From a virus, in IMG/VR virus record IMGVR_UViG_3300024346_000620, positions 1 through 21,046 of that record: a stretch of 21,046 bases of DNA; one strand, written 5' to 3'. A program made the position numbers and the translations under genes. The notes beneath the pieces are model-generated. The model was not told the origin of the DNA. It did not search any database and saw nothing but the letters and a program-made list of their open reading frames with translations. This document shows positions 1-6,726 of the stretch, piece by piece (position 1 is the first letter of the stretch; each line of letters starts with the position of its first letter).

Positions 1-14
1 TGATTCGTTTGAAT

Positions 15-20
15 TGTCAA
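15..20 (-). promoter_or_regulatory. -35 box of an early-type promoter reading off the left edge
   Basis: On the minus strand this reads TTGACA inside ACTTGACA, followed by an A-rich spacer containing CGAATCA. The same spacer motif occurs in the promoters at 1951-1979 and 2333-2361. With a 17-bp spacer the -10 box would fall just outside the window, so only half of the promoter is visible. It would drive a gene to the left of position 1. Confidence 0.5.
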
Positions 21-43
21 GTATTATTTCACACTTTTAAATA

Positions 44-229
44 TTAAGCCTCGTCAATTAGAGTAAAATATTCCTCTTCATCTTTGCTCAGGTAAATCGC
101 ATCAAAAAGATTTTCTGGCACAACGCCTAGACCAACTGCACGACGAGTTTGACAATAGTGTGCATAATCTACACACTCTTTAATTTCTGGTAGATATGGG
201 TGTGATGAAACGATGATTTCTTGCGTCAT
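44..229 (-). CDS. Small hypothetical protein (61 aa), early-type gene
   Basis: I do not recognise a family. The protein is short and acidic towards its C-terminus (KDEEEYFTLIDEA), with no signal peptide or membrane segment. The ATG at 229 follows a purine-rich AAAGAGAA stretch at usable spacing, and a sigma70-like promoter lies immediately upstream (261-289). The gene has its own promoter and is isolated from its neighbour by the terminator at 293-316, as expected for a small phage early gene. Such genes often encode host-interaction proteins, but nothing in the sequence shows a function here. Confidence 0.6.
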   Translation of the reverse strand: MTQEIIVSSHPYLPEIKECVDYAHYCQTRRAVGLGVVPENLFDAIYLSKDEEEYFTLIDEA

Positions 230-260
230 GTGATTCTCTTTCTTTTTAACTTATACATAC

Positions 261-289
261 TTTATAGCAGATGTATGTTATGTTGTCAA
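261..289 (-). promoter_or_regulatory. Sigma70-like early promoter for the 44-229 gene
   Basis: Minus strand: -35 TTGACA (284-289), 17-bp spacer, -10 TATAAA (261-266). The downstream sequence TATAAAGTATGTATAAGTT differs by a single base from the equivalent region of the promoter at 1951-1979, so these are copies of one promoter type. The -35 box directly follows the T-tract of the terminator at 293-316. Confidence 0.8.
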
Positions 290-292
290 GTA

Positions 293-316
293 AAAAGGGC
301 ACCGAAGTGCCCTTTT
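293..316 (-). terminator. Rho-independent terminator with UUCG loop, downstream of 346-1614
   Basis: A perfect 10-bp stem, AAAAGGGCAC pairing with GTGCCCTTTT, closes on a TTCG loop when read on the minus strand. This is the stable C(UUCG)G tetraloop. It lies about 30 nt beyond the stop codon of the 346-1614 gene. The T run is followed within a few bases by the TTGACA of the next promoter. Confidence 0.85.
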
Positions 317-345
317 ATTTTCCTCTACTAAATCTGTTTGTTGGT

Positions 346-1614
346 CTATTTTTTAACGATATCGTATGTCAGTTCTTCTATTTTCATAACACCTTTTCCG
401 TTCCAAATCTCATTCCCAAACTCAATTGCACCGACGATATCATCTTCATTGATCCAGCCTAAAGAAACCATTTGGTCCAGTAATTCTTTCACATTAAAAG
501 AGATATCAAATGCTCCAGTTTGATTGTTATAATCATCCTTACCATTTTGATTTTGGTAAGTGTCCGTAAAGTAGATCGCAGTAGAATTAAATGGAAGACA
601 GTTTGGATCTTGGTCATTCCAATTCTTTAAATCAGAACATTGCGAAACTCTATGAAACGCAAAGAGTTTCTGTCCTTCGATATTTAAATATTTTGTGCTT
701 CTACCCGGTCCTGTATAAAAACCAGTCCGTCGGCGTTCCTTTACCAAGTGGTTATCTTTAATGAGGACCATTATTTCTTTGCCCCCAACACGCAATTTCT
801 CAAACTCTGCTAAACTATATTTTTTGTCCATTAAGACAAAACGAAGATGTGTGTTGCCCTCGCCCATAAAAGTATAGTTGTATTTCACATTCATAGACAA
901 CTTTGAAAGCTCATTGATACGGAGTGGAAATTCACCAGATGTATGAAACCTATTGCCGTATTTATCAAACGCTTTAACGCCAATCAAATGATGCGGATGA
1001 AACTGCGCTCGTTTAGTCCCTTCATAGAACTTGGGTGCGATATCAAAAAACCAACCCGTTCCATCGCGTTTCATACAAGACTTAACTTCTGGAATATTAC
1101 CTTTGAATACCGTCCATCCAAAATCGGCATTGGAAGCCCAATCTGACTCAATACGTTTGCCGCCTTTTATTTCTATTTGTTCCTTATAAGGATCCCGATA
1201 ACCTGAACCTGTTTTCTTTTCCTCGATATCTTTTTGCTGATAATTATAACAGGTCCTATCGGCATTATTTACAACTGAGCCTGCCGGTGTCGTTTTTTGC
1301 ATTATGCCAGTACCTGTAGTTCTGCTTTCATTTGTATAAAATTCAAAGTCAGTATTAGTACTAAGAAAATAATTATCCATTTCTTCACGTAAATCGGTGA
1401 GTTCATTTGAATCTAAAACACCATCAAACCTGTCACCTTTATTCTTGTAAAAAGCCTCTAATGCACGGCGTGTTTTCCCACCGTAAGAACCATCGACTAC
1501 ACCTGCATTATACCCTAAATTATGAAGTAGGTTTTGAGCATCAGTTACAGGATTTGCACCTACAGTAGTAGATAGTGCAACCGTAACGGCTACGGTGGAT
1601 AGTAAATTTTTCAT
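346..1614 (-). CDS. Exported peptidoglycan-binding protein with GH12-like domain
   Basis: 422 aa. Residues 1-20 form a typical signal peptide (Lys-Asn, hydrophobic core, VGA cleavage site). Residues about 24-75 look like a PG_binding_1 domain (LGY.AGVVDG.YG..TRRAL..F). Residues about 165-420 resemble the beta-jelly-roll of glycoside hydrolase family 12: GGKEIMVLI has the form of the nucleophile strand (candidate E280), and IEFGNEIWNGKG has the form of the acid/base strand (candidate E402). What is seen: signal peptide, domain order and the two motifs. Inferred: an enzyme sent to the cell envelope that binds peptidoglycan and may cut a glycan. It could act in lysis or surface modification, or be an acquired host gene. 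Cysteines at about 122, 180, 326 and 339 would suit disulfides in an exported protein. The start at 1614 has AAGGAA upstream. Promoter at 1643-1669, terminator at 293-316. The GH12 call is from motif recall only; the first two features are surer. Confidence 0.75.
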   Translation of the reverse strand: MKNLLSTVAVTVALSTTVGANPVTDAQNLLHNLGYNAGVVDGSYGGKTRRALEAFYKNKGDRFDGVLDSNELTDLREEMDNYFLSTNTDFEFYTNESRTTGTGIMQKTTPAGSVVNNADRTCYNYQQKDIEEKKTGSGYRDPYKEQIEIKGGKRIESDWASNADFGWTVFKGNIPEVKSCMKRDGTGWFFDIAPKFYEGTKRAQFHPHHLIGVKAFDKYGNRFHTSGEFPLRINELSKLSMNVKYNYTFMGEGNTHLRFVLMDKKYSLAEFEKLRVGGKEIMVLIKDNHLVKERRRTGFYTGPGRSTKYLNIEGQKLFAFHRVSQCSDLKNWNDQDPNCLPFNSTAIYFTDTYQNQNGKDDYNNQTGAFDISFNVKELLDQMVSLGWINEDDIVGAIEFGNEIWNGKGVMKIEELTYDIVKK

Positions 1615-1642
1615 TGTATTTCCTTCATGTGTTTACACTTGA

Positions 1643-1669
1643 TTTATACTAATTCTTTTAGAATATCAA
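1643..1669 (-). promoter_or_regulatory. Degenerate early promoter for the 346-1614 gene
   Basis: Minus strand: TTGATA (1664-1669) and TATAAA (1643-1648) with only 15 bp between them. The spacer (TTCTAAAAGAATTAG) matches that of the promoter at 1951-1979 (TTCTAAACGAATCACTT) except for substitutions and a 2-bp deletion. The short spacer predicts weak activity or a need for an activator. Confidence 0.5.
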
Positions 1670-1917
1670 GCAAAAAGTGGTTGCATTGTTTCGAAAACTT
1701 TGTTGTAAGCATTTACTTCTGCTTCATAGTATTCATAAAAATCTGAGTCGTCAGTAAAATGAGCATGGTCACAATTATAACTGGCACAATGTTCATCCCA
1801 TACACGATTCATTGCTTCCATGCCTTCAAGCAAATCACCACGACCATAAGAAGTCATTACTGTTTTAGCATCTTCAAAGGTAGTAGCAAACTTATAAAAA
1901 CTAGGGATTCTAAACAT
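1666..1917 (-). CDS. Small hypothetical protein (83 aa), early-type gene
   Basis: No family recognised. The protein is rich in aromatic and acidic residues (DDSDFYEYYEAEVNAYNKVF near the C-terminus) and contains two cysteines and three histidines in the middle (EHCASYNCDHAHF). That cluster could bind a metal, which is inference only. Start ATG at 1917 with a strong GGAGAA Shine-Dalgarno, behind a clear sigma70-like promoter. No hairpin separates its end from the promoter of the 346-1614 gene, so it may read through. Confidence 0.6.
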   Translation of the reverse strand: MFRIPSFYKFATTFEDAKTVMTSYGRGDLLEGMEAMNRVWDEHCASYNCDHAHFTDDSDFYEYYEAEVNAYNKVFETMQPLFA

Positions 1918-1950
1918 ATTACATTCTCCGTTTTCTCAACTTATACATTC

Positions 1951-1979
1951 TTTATAAAGTGATTCGTTTAGAATGTCAA
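1951..1979 (-). promoter_or_regulatory. Sigma70-like early promoter for the 1666-1917 gene
   Basis: Minus strand: TTGACA (1974-1979), 17-bp spacer holding CGAATCAC, TATAAA (1951-1956). The following bases TATAAAGAATGTATAAGTT match the promoter at 261-289 at all but one position. The T-tract of the terminator at 1984-2010 runs directly into the -35 box. Confidence 0.85.
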
Positions 1980-1983
1980 GTAA

Positions 1984-2010
1984 AAAACGCAAGAAAGAAT
2001 CCTGCGTTTT
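1984..2010 (-). terminator. Rho-independent terminator downstream of 2025-2309
   Basis: Stem AAAACGCA (minus strand) pairs with TGCGTTTT around an 11-nt loop and is followed by further T residues. It lies 14 nt beyond the stop codon at 2025 and abuts the next promoter. Confidence 0.75.
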
Positions 2011-2024
2011 CAATGACTTATAAA

Positions 2025-2309
2025 TTAATTTGTATACATCTTACGATATGCTTCGATATCTTTCTCATACTGTTTTGAACAAAAACTAGATTGACGTTTC
2101 CAAAAATTCATCTTACGCTCACATATGTCTAACTCTTTAGAGGCATGATGTTTTTCAACTCTATCGTCACTTTTCAATAATATAAATTTCAGGAAAAAAT
2201 AGTTTTCTAAATGCTTACAAATCATATGATTAGAATCATAATCATCTGTTCTAAATGCAGAATTAAATGTACGCTTATCAGTGTCGCTATAAAAAAACAT
2301 CATGTGCAT
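2025..2309 (-). CDS. Small hypothetical protein (94 aa), early-type gene
   Basis: No family recognised. It is a charged protein with a hydrophobic patch near residues 36-45 (YFFLKFILLK) and a Lys/Glu-rich C-terminal half, with four Cys residues spread along it and no clear motif. The start at 2309 is supported by AAGGAGAT upstream; an in-frame ATG two codons later (MHM) is also possible. Own promoter at 2333-2361 and own terminator at 1984-2010, so it forms a single-gene early unit. Confidence 0.55.
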   Translation of the reverse strand: MHMMFFYSDTDKRTFNSAFRTDDYDSNHMICKHLENYFFLKFILLKSDDRVEKHHASKELDICERKMNFWKRQSSFCSKQYEKDIEAYRKMYTN

Positions 2310-2332
2310 ATCTCCTTTAAATCACATATACT

Positions 2333-2361
2333 GTTATATCAGTGATTCGAAGATTTGTCAA
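2333..2361 (-). promoter_or_regulatory. Sigma70-like early promoter for the 2025-2309 gene
   Basis: Minus strand: TTTTTACTTGACA with the -35 box at 2356-2361, 17-bp spacer containing CGAATCACT, and -10 TATAAC (2333-2338). The spacer motif is shared with the promoter at 1951-1979 and the half-promoter at 15-20. Confidence 0.8.
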
Positions 2362-2368
2362 GTAAAAA

Positions 2369-3193
2369 CTAAGAAAAAATATTGTTTATATTGCCTTCAA
2401 ATATAAAATGTCCAGTGTGGTCTAATTTTACCAAAGGATCAAGCCATATCTTACCATCAAGATTTTGCCATCGTCTACAAAACGCATAGTCTTCTGATAG
2501 ATATCTTTTTGTATCAGGTTCTAGATATGTATCAAAGAACAAGTATGTCCATTTTGCAAACTCTGGATCCATATTCAAATCATTATTAAAATAAAGATCA
2601 GGATATTCTTCAATCATTTTTATAATTACTTCACGCTTAATTAGCATGAAACCAGTTGCAGCATCTTTTAACTCTGTAAGACCATCTGTCATTTGTATTT
2701 GTGGTTCATCGCCGTCTATATTATATTTGAAGTTAAGTGCATAGTTTGAACCAACTGAATTTAATAAGTTTGCATCAATTGATGTATTATTTACTACATT
2801 ATGTTTTATATTATTCCAGTTCAAATCTTTTTTAGGATATGCACCCACAATAATATCTTTATCATGTTGTAGCATATGTAAGATATCAAGTGCATCAAAA
2901 TTTATATCTGCATCAATAAACATCATATGTGTTGCTTCTGGATTAGCCATAAAATATGCTACCATATGGCATCTAGCACGTGATATTAAACTTTCGTTTG
3001 CACTTGTAGTCAGAGAGTATGGTATTTCATGTTTTGTGAACATCATATGTGCACGTGTCCATGATCTAAAAAACGGTTCTGTTACCTGCCCGCCATAACA
3101 AGGAGTGCAGTAATGTACATGTGTTTTTTTAATAAAGTCTAAATCAATTTCTTTTCTAAATTGCAGGCAATGCTCTAATGCGCTATTATTCAA
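2369..3193 (-). CDS. GT-A-type glycosyltransferase
   Basis: 274 aa. The N-terminal part has the strand and nucleotide-binding look of GT-A enzymes (HVHYCTPCYGG, residues 25-35; ESLISRARC, 67-75). A DxD-type metal site follows a hydrophobic strand (MFIDADINF, D94-A-D96). SEDYAFCRRW (233-242) resembles the catalytic-base segment, and LDHTGH (257-262) supplies a late metal-binding histidine. It would transfer a sugar from a nucleotide-sugar to an unknown acceptor, for example phage DNA, a virion protein or host surface glycan. The reading frame opens with TTG at 3193 just after an in-frame stop (TAG two codons upstream), and no Met occurs until about residue 50, so TTG is the likely start. Shine-Dalgarno is weak. 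Promoter at 3229-3257. The early-type location fits modification of a host or DNA target more than virion assembly. Confidence 0.8.
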   Translation of the reverse strand: MNNSALEHCLQFRKEIDLDFIKKTHVHYCTPCYGGQVTEPFFRSWTRAHMMFTKHEIPYSLTTSANESLISRARCHMVAYFMANPEATHMMFIDADINFDALDILHMLQHDKDIIVGAYPKKDLNWNNIKHNVVNNTSIDANLLNSVGSNYALNFKYNIDGDEPQIQMTDGLTELKDAATGFMLIKREVIIKMIEEYPDLYFNNDLNMDPEFAKWTYLFFDTYLEPDTKRYLSEDYAFCRRWQNLDGKIWLDPLVKLDHTGHFIFEGNINNIFS

Positions 3194-3228
3194 TTTCTAT
3201 CCGCTTCATTAATTTATAGTTAGATTAT

Positions 3229-3257
3229 ATTTTACACGATTCTAAAGTATTTGTCAA
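3229..3257 (-). promoter_or_regulatory. Sigma70-like promoter for the glycosyltransferase
   Basis: Minus strand: TTGACA (3252-3257), 17-bp spacer, TAAAAT (3229-3234). The -35 box overlaps the TGA stop codon of the upstream kinase gene (3254-3256). Confidence 0.7.
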
Positions 3258-3931
3258 CTTCTTTGATCTTTGATCCAGTTCTTGGCCTGTGGCATAGATG
3301 GAGACTTATTTAAAAATTTATCAATTTCTCTATCAACTTCTAAGAAATTTGATTTACGTTCTGGATCTTCTAGTCCACCAGAGTTATCAACAATATGAAA
3401 TTTTCCTGCACCGAATAACTGTTGGAACTTCATAAGATTCTGCTGTACTGCTTGCCACATCTTAGTTACTTGGTCTCTTGGTAAACTTCTAGGACGATTT
3501 TCATTACGCTCTTGTGCAACATCTTCACTCGTATTAACAAACAACATCATTGTTTCATAGCCAAGTTCTTTTAATTGTTCACTTGCTTTTTGAACTTTTG
3601 CTACATCTTTACCGGTACCATCAATAATAAGACCCAAACGTCCGTCAATATGCAATTGTTGTTTATTCTTTGTAATCTGTTTTGCACGATTACGAATTTC
3701 TTGTCCTTCATCAGAATAGATATCATCTGGAGTCAATTCTTTTCCTGCTTTATCCATCATATATTCATAAATGTCATCTGAATTTACTGTTCTGAGACCA
3801 GTTCCTTTGAGCATCTTATTAGCAACAAAACTTTTGCCACTACCTGGACCGCCTGCAAGGAATACTGCTTTGAAAATATGAGGGTCATTAACACCTTCAT
3901 CCACTTGTTTAATAACTTCATTAACACGCAT
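3254..3931 (-). CDS. P-loop kinase (zeta-toxin/polynucleotide-kinase-like)
   Basis: 225 aa. Walker A is GGPGSGKS (residues 27-34) after a hydrophobic strand. SDD (51-53) sits where substrate-binding acids occur in zeta-like and polynucleotide kinases. LIIDGTGKD (101-109) is the second conserved strand, and ERNENRPRSLP (141-151) looks like an arginine-rich lid. The fold would phosphorylate a small molecule, nucleotide or nucleic-acid end; the substrate cannot be read from sequence. Start ATG at 3931 has CGGAG upstream, and a late promoter (3963-3970) lies 32 bp away. It is the last gene before the early-type block. Late expression and its presence in a phage argue for nucleic-acid-end or nucleotide chemistry more than for a toxin of a toxin-antitoxin pair; no antitoxin-like gene is adjacent. 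Confidence 0.75.
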   Translation of the reverse strand: MRVNEVIKQVDEGVNDPHIFKAVFLAGGPGSGKSFVANKMLKGTGLRTVNSDDIYEYMMDKAGKELTPDDIYSDEGQEIRNRAKQITKNKQQLHIDGRLGLIIDGTGKDVAKVQKASEQLKELGYETMMLFVNTSEDVAQERNENRPRSLPRDQVTKMWQAVQQNLMKFQQLFGAGKFHIVDNSGGLEDPERKSNFLEVDREIDKFLNKSPSMPQAKNWIKDQRS

Positions 3932-3962
3932 TTGTACTTACTCCGATAATTCTTTACATGTA

Positions 3963-3970
3963 TATTTATC
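3963..3970 (-). promoter_or_regulatory. Late promoter (GATAAATA) for the kinase gene
   Basis: Minus strand GATAAATATACATG, 32 bp upstream of the kinase ATG. It overlaps the stop codon (TAA, 3966-3968) of the 698-aa gene, so promoter and stop share bases. Confidence 0.75.
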
Positions 3971-6062
3971 TAGGACCCAAGACTGTCTGAGATTTTATTG
4001 ATTCCCATGATGTGATACTATTTGCTATTTTAGGAGAAACATTATTAATAATTCTAGTATGACGTGGTTGTATGCTATTAGTAAATAACACACGCTTTTC
4101 TTCTTCTTTTACTGCATTATAATCAGCACCAGGCGATTCGTATGCAAGTTCCTTTCTTACACTATACAAATTACGCAATGTCTTCTTATATCCAGAAAGT
4201 TCTTCAATTATTATCATTGCTTGTTTTTTTTGTCCAGTTTTGAAGATAACAGAATTAGATTCAGTATATTGTCTAATATCACTTATTGCATTTCGAATTA
4301 ACGTTTGTTGTGTTGTTACGCTTTTTCCTATAGTTGGGCGCCACAGTGATTTAAATGATTGAGAAAGAACTGACATTAATGGTAACTTATTTCCTTTGTT
4401 GTCAGTAGTTGTGTGATTCCCCGCAGTGTCTATAATAGATGCATCAGATGCTGCAGATGAAATTTGTGGATTTGATATATCGCCCCTTAGGTCCGGTGCA
4501 GTAAAATTAGGCTGGCCGCCACCTTGTGAAATGCCGACCACATCTTTGATACTAGGTGGCGAATCCAAATCAGGAATAGGCAATTGAGATGTTTCTCCTC
4601 TAGACACAGATGAAATATTAGATGATGTTGCTGATGTTGAATTACTACCAGTTACTGGTTTTCTAACGATACGTTCTGATCCATCAGATGATGTTATAGT
4701 TTCAAATTCTGAACTTAAACCATTATTGCCAGTATATAAATCAAATAAGTATGCGTCTATTGGTTGATAGATACTTGCTGCCAAACTGAATGGTGATTGA
4801 GGAACTCCTGGTAGTGAAGATGCATTATCTATTGCACTACCAAGGATTGAATCAACATCACCTGCAAACGCACGAGGATCTACAGAAGTAGGGATATTAA
4901 ATCCAGCATTACCTGTTGGTAACGGAGCATTTAATAATCCAGCAGCATTTTTTAATGCAGGTGATCCTGTATTCATTAATACTGCTAATTTACATGGATC
5001 CAACATAGCACCTGCCATTGTCATTGCTGCTAGTTTGTCTGCTATCTGAGATGCCATATTTGCAATGTTTGCTATTTCTCCAAATATTTGGTTTGCCACA
5101 CTTGATACAGCATTCATCGCACTTGCTGCCATGTTCCCTAAATCACCTAGCATACCTTTAATGTTTGGTAATAACCCCATCACAGAATCCAATGCTCCAT
5201 TAACTACGCTAGATATATTGCTTATTAATGAATTAATATTATCAGATATTGGGCCAACTAATCCTGAAATTATATTTGAAATATCGCCCGAGATTCCATT
5301 AAAGAAATCCATAACACCAGTTTGATTGAGTATATTTAAGAGTGACGATTTTGCACTATCCAATAGTCCAAACGCACTATCAAAACTACCTGACATTACA
5401 CCCATTAATTCGTTGAATAGGCTACAACTATTATCCTGTTCTCCAAAAGATTTATTAAGGCTTGATAAGGTGTCAGCATCTTGCAATGTCTGTGGCAAGT
5501 CTTGGATCTGTTGTCCTGTATGTAAATTTAAATTATTAAACATACCAATTGCAGCAGTTCCTAAGGTCGCACCAAGTAATATTTTATCAAAATCTAATCC
5601 AGTTTCAGTCAATACTCCTGCAATAATTGTACTTTTAAGAAGAACGCTACCACCATTGCTAGTATCAGCCAACAAATTAAAAGAATTATCTGCGCCACTT
5701 AGTGATGAAACCCCTGGACTTGAATTGTATTCTGTATAGTTTGAAATACCATCGTTGGAAACCGAGGTATATGGATTTGTAAAATTATTATCTGCTAGTT
5801 CACTTGATATAATAGATAATGCTTCTTTTCTATTATATTGTTCTTCCGCAGCATTTAACTCTGCTAACCGAGAGGGTGATAATTCAATTTTACTTGTTTC
5901 GTCATAGTATTCTACAGGTGTATTGACAGTTTCGCCCAAAGACGCAAATATAATATTGTCTGCAGTAGGAGTATTTGATCCTGTTAGACTACCGCCACCT
6001 TTTCTTATAAATTCTTGATATAGTCTTTCAAATTCTGCTTCGCTCATTGACATCTTATTCAC
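3966..6062 (-). CDS. Large putative virion/tail protein (698 aa), unidentified
   Basis: I cannot assign a family. The centre (residues about 150-370) is a long run of Ala/Gly/Ser/Ile-rich amphipathic segments (MDFFNGISGDISNIISG, AASAMNAVSSVANQIFGEIA), as in tape-measure-like or membrane-interacting tail proteins. Before and after it the protein is Ser/Asn/Thr-rich. The C-terminal about 120 residues are charged and probably helical. It starts with GTG at 6062, overlapping the stop of the PAAR gene by 4 bases (GTGA), which suggests translational coupling; an ATG at 6053 (MSMSEAE) is an alternative start. Position directly after the PAAR spike-tip gene and an LSm-like gene argues for a baseplate or tail-tube role. 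Confidence is high that it is a real gene and moderate that it is structural. Confidence 0.7.
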   Translation of the reverse strand: MNKMSMSEAEFERLYQEFIRKGGGSLTGSNTPTADNIIFASLGETVNTPVEYYDETSKIELSPSRLAELNAAEEQYNRKEALSIISSELADNNFTNPYTSVSNDGISNYTEYNSSPGVSSLSGADNSFNLLADTSNGGSVLLKSTIIAGVLTETGLDFDKILLGATLGTAAIGMFNNLNLHTGQQIQDLPQTLQDADTLSSLNKSFGEQDNSCSLFNELMGVMSGSFDSAFGLLDSAKSSLLNILNQTGVMDFFNGISGDISNIISGLVGPISDNINSLISNISSVVNGALDSVMGLLPNIKGMLGDLGNMAASAMNAVSSVANQIFGEIANIANMASQIADKLAAMTMAGAMLDPCKLAVLMNTGSPALKNAAGLLNAPLPTGNAGFNIPTSVDPRAFAGDVDSILGSAIDNASSLPGVPQSPFSLAASIYQPIDAYLFDLYTGNNGLSSEFETITSSDGSERIVRKPVTGSNSTSATSSNISSVSRGETSQLPIPDLDSPPSIKDVVGISQGGGQPNFTAPDLRGDISNPQISSAASDASIIDTAGNHTTTDNKGNKLPLMSVLSQSFKSLWRPTIGKSVTTQQTLIRNAISDIRQYTESNSVIFKTGQKKQAMIIIEELSGYKKTLRNLYSVRKELAYESPGADYNAVKEEEKRVLFTNSIQPRHTRIINNVSPKIANSITSWESIKSQTVLGPR

Positions 6063-6364
6063 CCATTAATATATGTTTTGGCTGCACCAGATGCTACTTT
6101 AATTCCACATGAATGTGAATCATTAACTCTACCAAGTGGCCTACCGTTGACATAAACGTTAGGAGAACCTTGCACTAATGGAGTTACATGTGGAACACAA
6201 GACGGTGGTGATCCCATGGGTATATCGTGAGGAAAAGTTTTATCCCCTAGCCTATATGCAAGTTTACCTTCAATAATAACATTCTCACTGCCCATACCAC
6301 ACTTCCCAGGAGCACAAGGCGCATGGGGCGTTAACATATCTGTTGTTCTGGCAGCCTGTGGCAT
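6059..6364 (-). CDS. 5.4: PAAR-domain spike-tip protein (T4 gp5.4-like)
   Basis: 101 aa, close to the 97 aa of T4 gp5.4. It has the PAAR layout: an N-terminal Pro-Ala-Ala-Arg-like start (MPQAARTTDM), Gly/Pro-rich turns, VNGRPLGRVNDSHSCG near residues 72-87, and candidate zinc ligands among H14, H46, H59, H84 and C86. Known role of the family: it caps and sharpens the trimeric beta-helix spike at the baseplate centre for piercing the outer membrane. The ATG at 6364 overlaps the stop of the preceding gene by one base (TAATG), and it is coupled to the next gene by GTGA. The spike protein itself (gp5) is not in this window. Confidence 0.9.
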   Translation of the reverse strand: MPQAARTTDMLTPHAPCAPGKCGMGSENVIIEGKLAYRLGDKTFPHDIPMGSPPSCVPHVTPLVQGSPNVYVNGRPLGRVNDSHSCGIKVASGAAKTYING

Positions 6365-6675
6365 TATGTAATTAATCCTGGTGTATCTGGTACAACTAAT
6401 CCGCTTGTAGCGGCTCGATATGCATCTGTTGTTTCTTTATTTGTTTTTAACACTGCTACTACTTTGTCTGCACTAAATGCCACTTCACCTTCTGCATCAC
6501 CTGTGATAGTGAAAGGCTGAAATGCAGCACCTTGTGGCCCAATTGCGATAGTCAGCGGGCGGGCAAGAACAATTGTTTCAGTATTTTCACTTATCAATTT
6601 TCCTAATGCCTCTTGCCCACTCATAAGAGCAATGGTAACAATATCGTTTACTTTGTGTTTCGCTTGTACTAACAT
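6364..6675 (-). CDS. LSm-like small protein, probably virion-associated
   Basis: 103 aa. The first about 75 residues follow the Sm/LSm beta-barrel pattern: VNDIVTIALMSGQEALGKLISENTE, then a strand with ARPLTIAI and a third with VAFSADKVVAVL. Similar proteins occur next to structural genes in marine T4-like phages (recalled, not searched). It is probably not a true RNA-binding Hfq, because the typical RNA-contact motifs are not evident. Start ATG at 6675 has GAGGAT upstream and a late-type AATAAATA at 6699-6706. It heads the unit with PAAR and the 698-aa protein, so a baseplate or tail role is the best inference. Confidence 0.6.
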   Translation of the reverse strand: MLVQAKHKVNDIVTIALMSGQEALGKLISENTETIVLARPLTIAIGPQGAAFQPFTITGDAEGEVAFSADKVVAVLKTNKETTDAYRAATSGLVVPDTPGLIT

Positions 6676-6698
6676 TTTATCCTCATTCTATTATGTTA

Positions 6699-6706
6699 TA
6701 TTTATT
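6699..6706 (-). promoter_or_regulatory. Probable late promoter (AATAAATA variant) for 6675-3966
   Basis: Minus strand AATAAATATAACAT, 24 bp upstream of the ATG at 6675, the same spacing as the GATAAATA sites. Its first base differs from the other seven sites, which fits the NATAAATA form seen in relatives. Confidence 0.6.
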
Positions 6707-6726
6707 CTTTTAATTAACTTATACTA

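Noticed and set aside
271-462. Plus-strand reading frames, also at 5326-5739, 12711-13265 and 15240-15593
   Set aside because: They lie antisense to well supported minus-strand genes or over a terminator, have no Shine-Dalgarno, and show shadow-frame composition.
3254-3931. Zeta-type toxin of a toxin-antitoxin pair
   Set aside because: No small antitoxin-like gene is adjacent and the gene has a phage late promoter; a phage kinase role is simpler.
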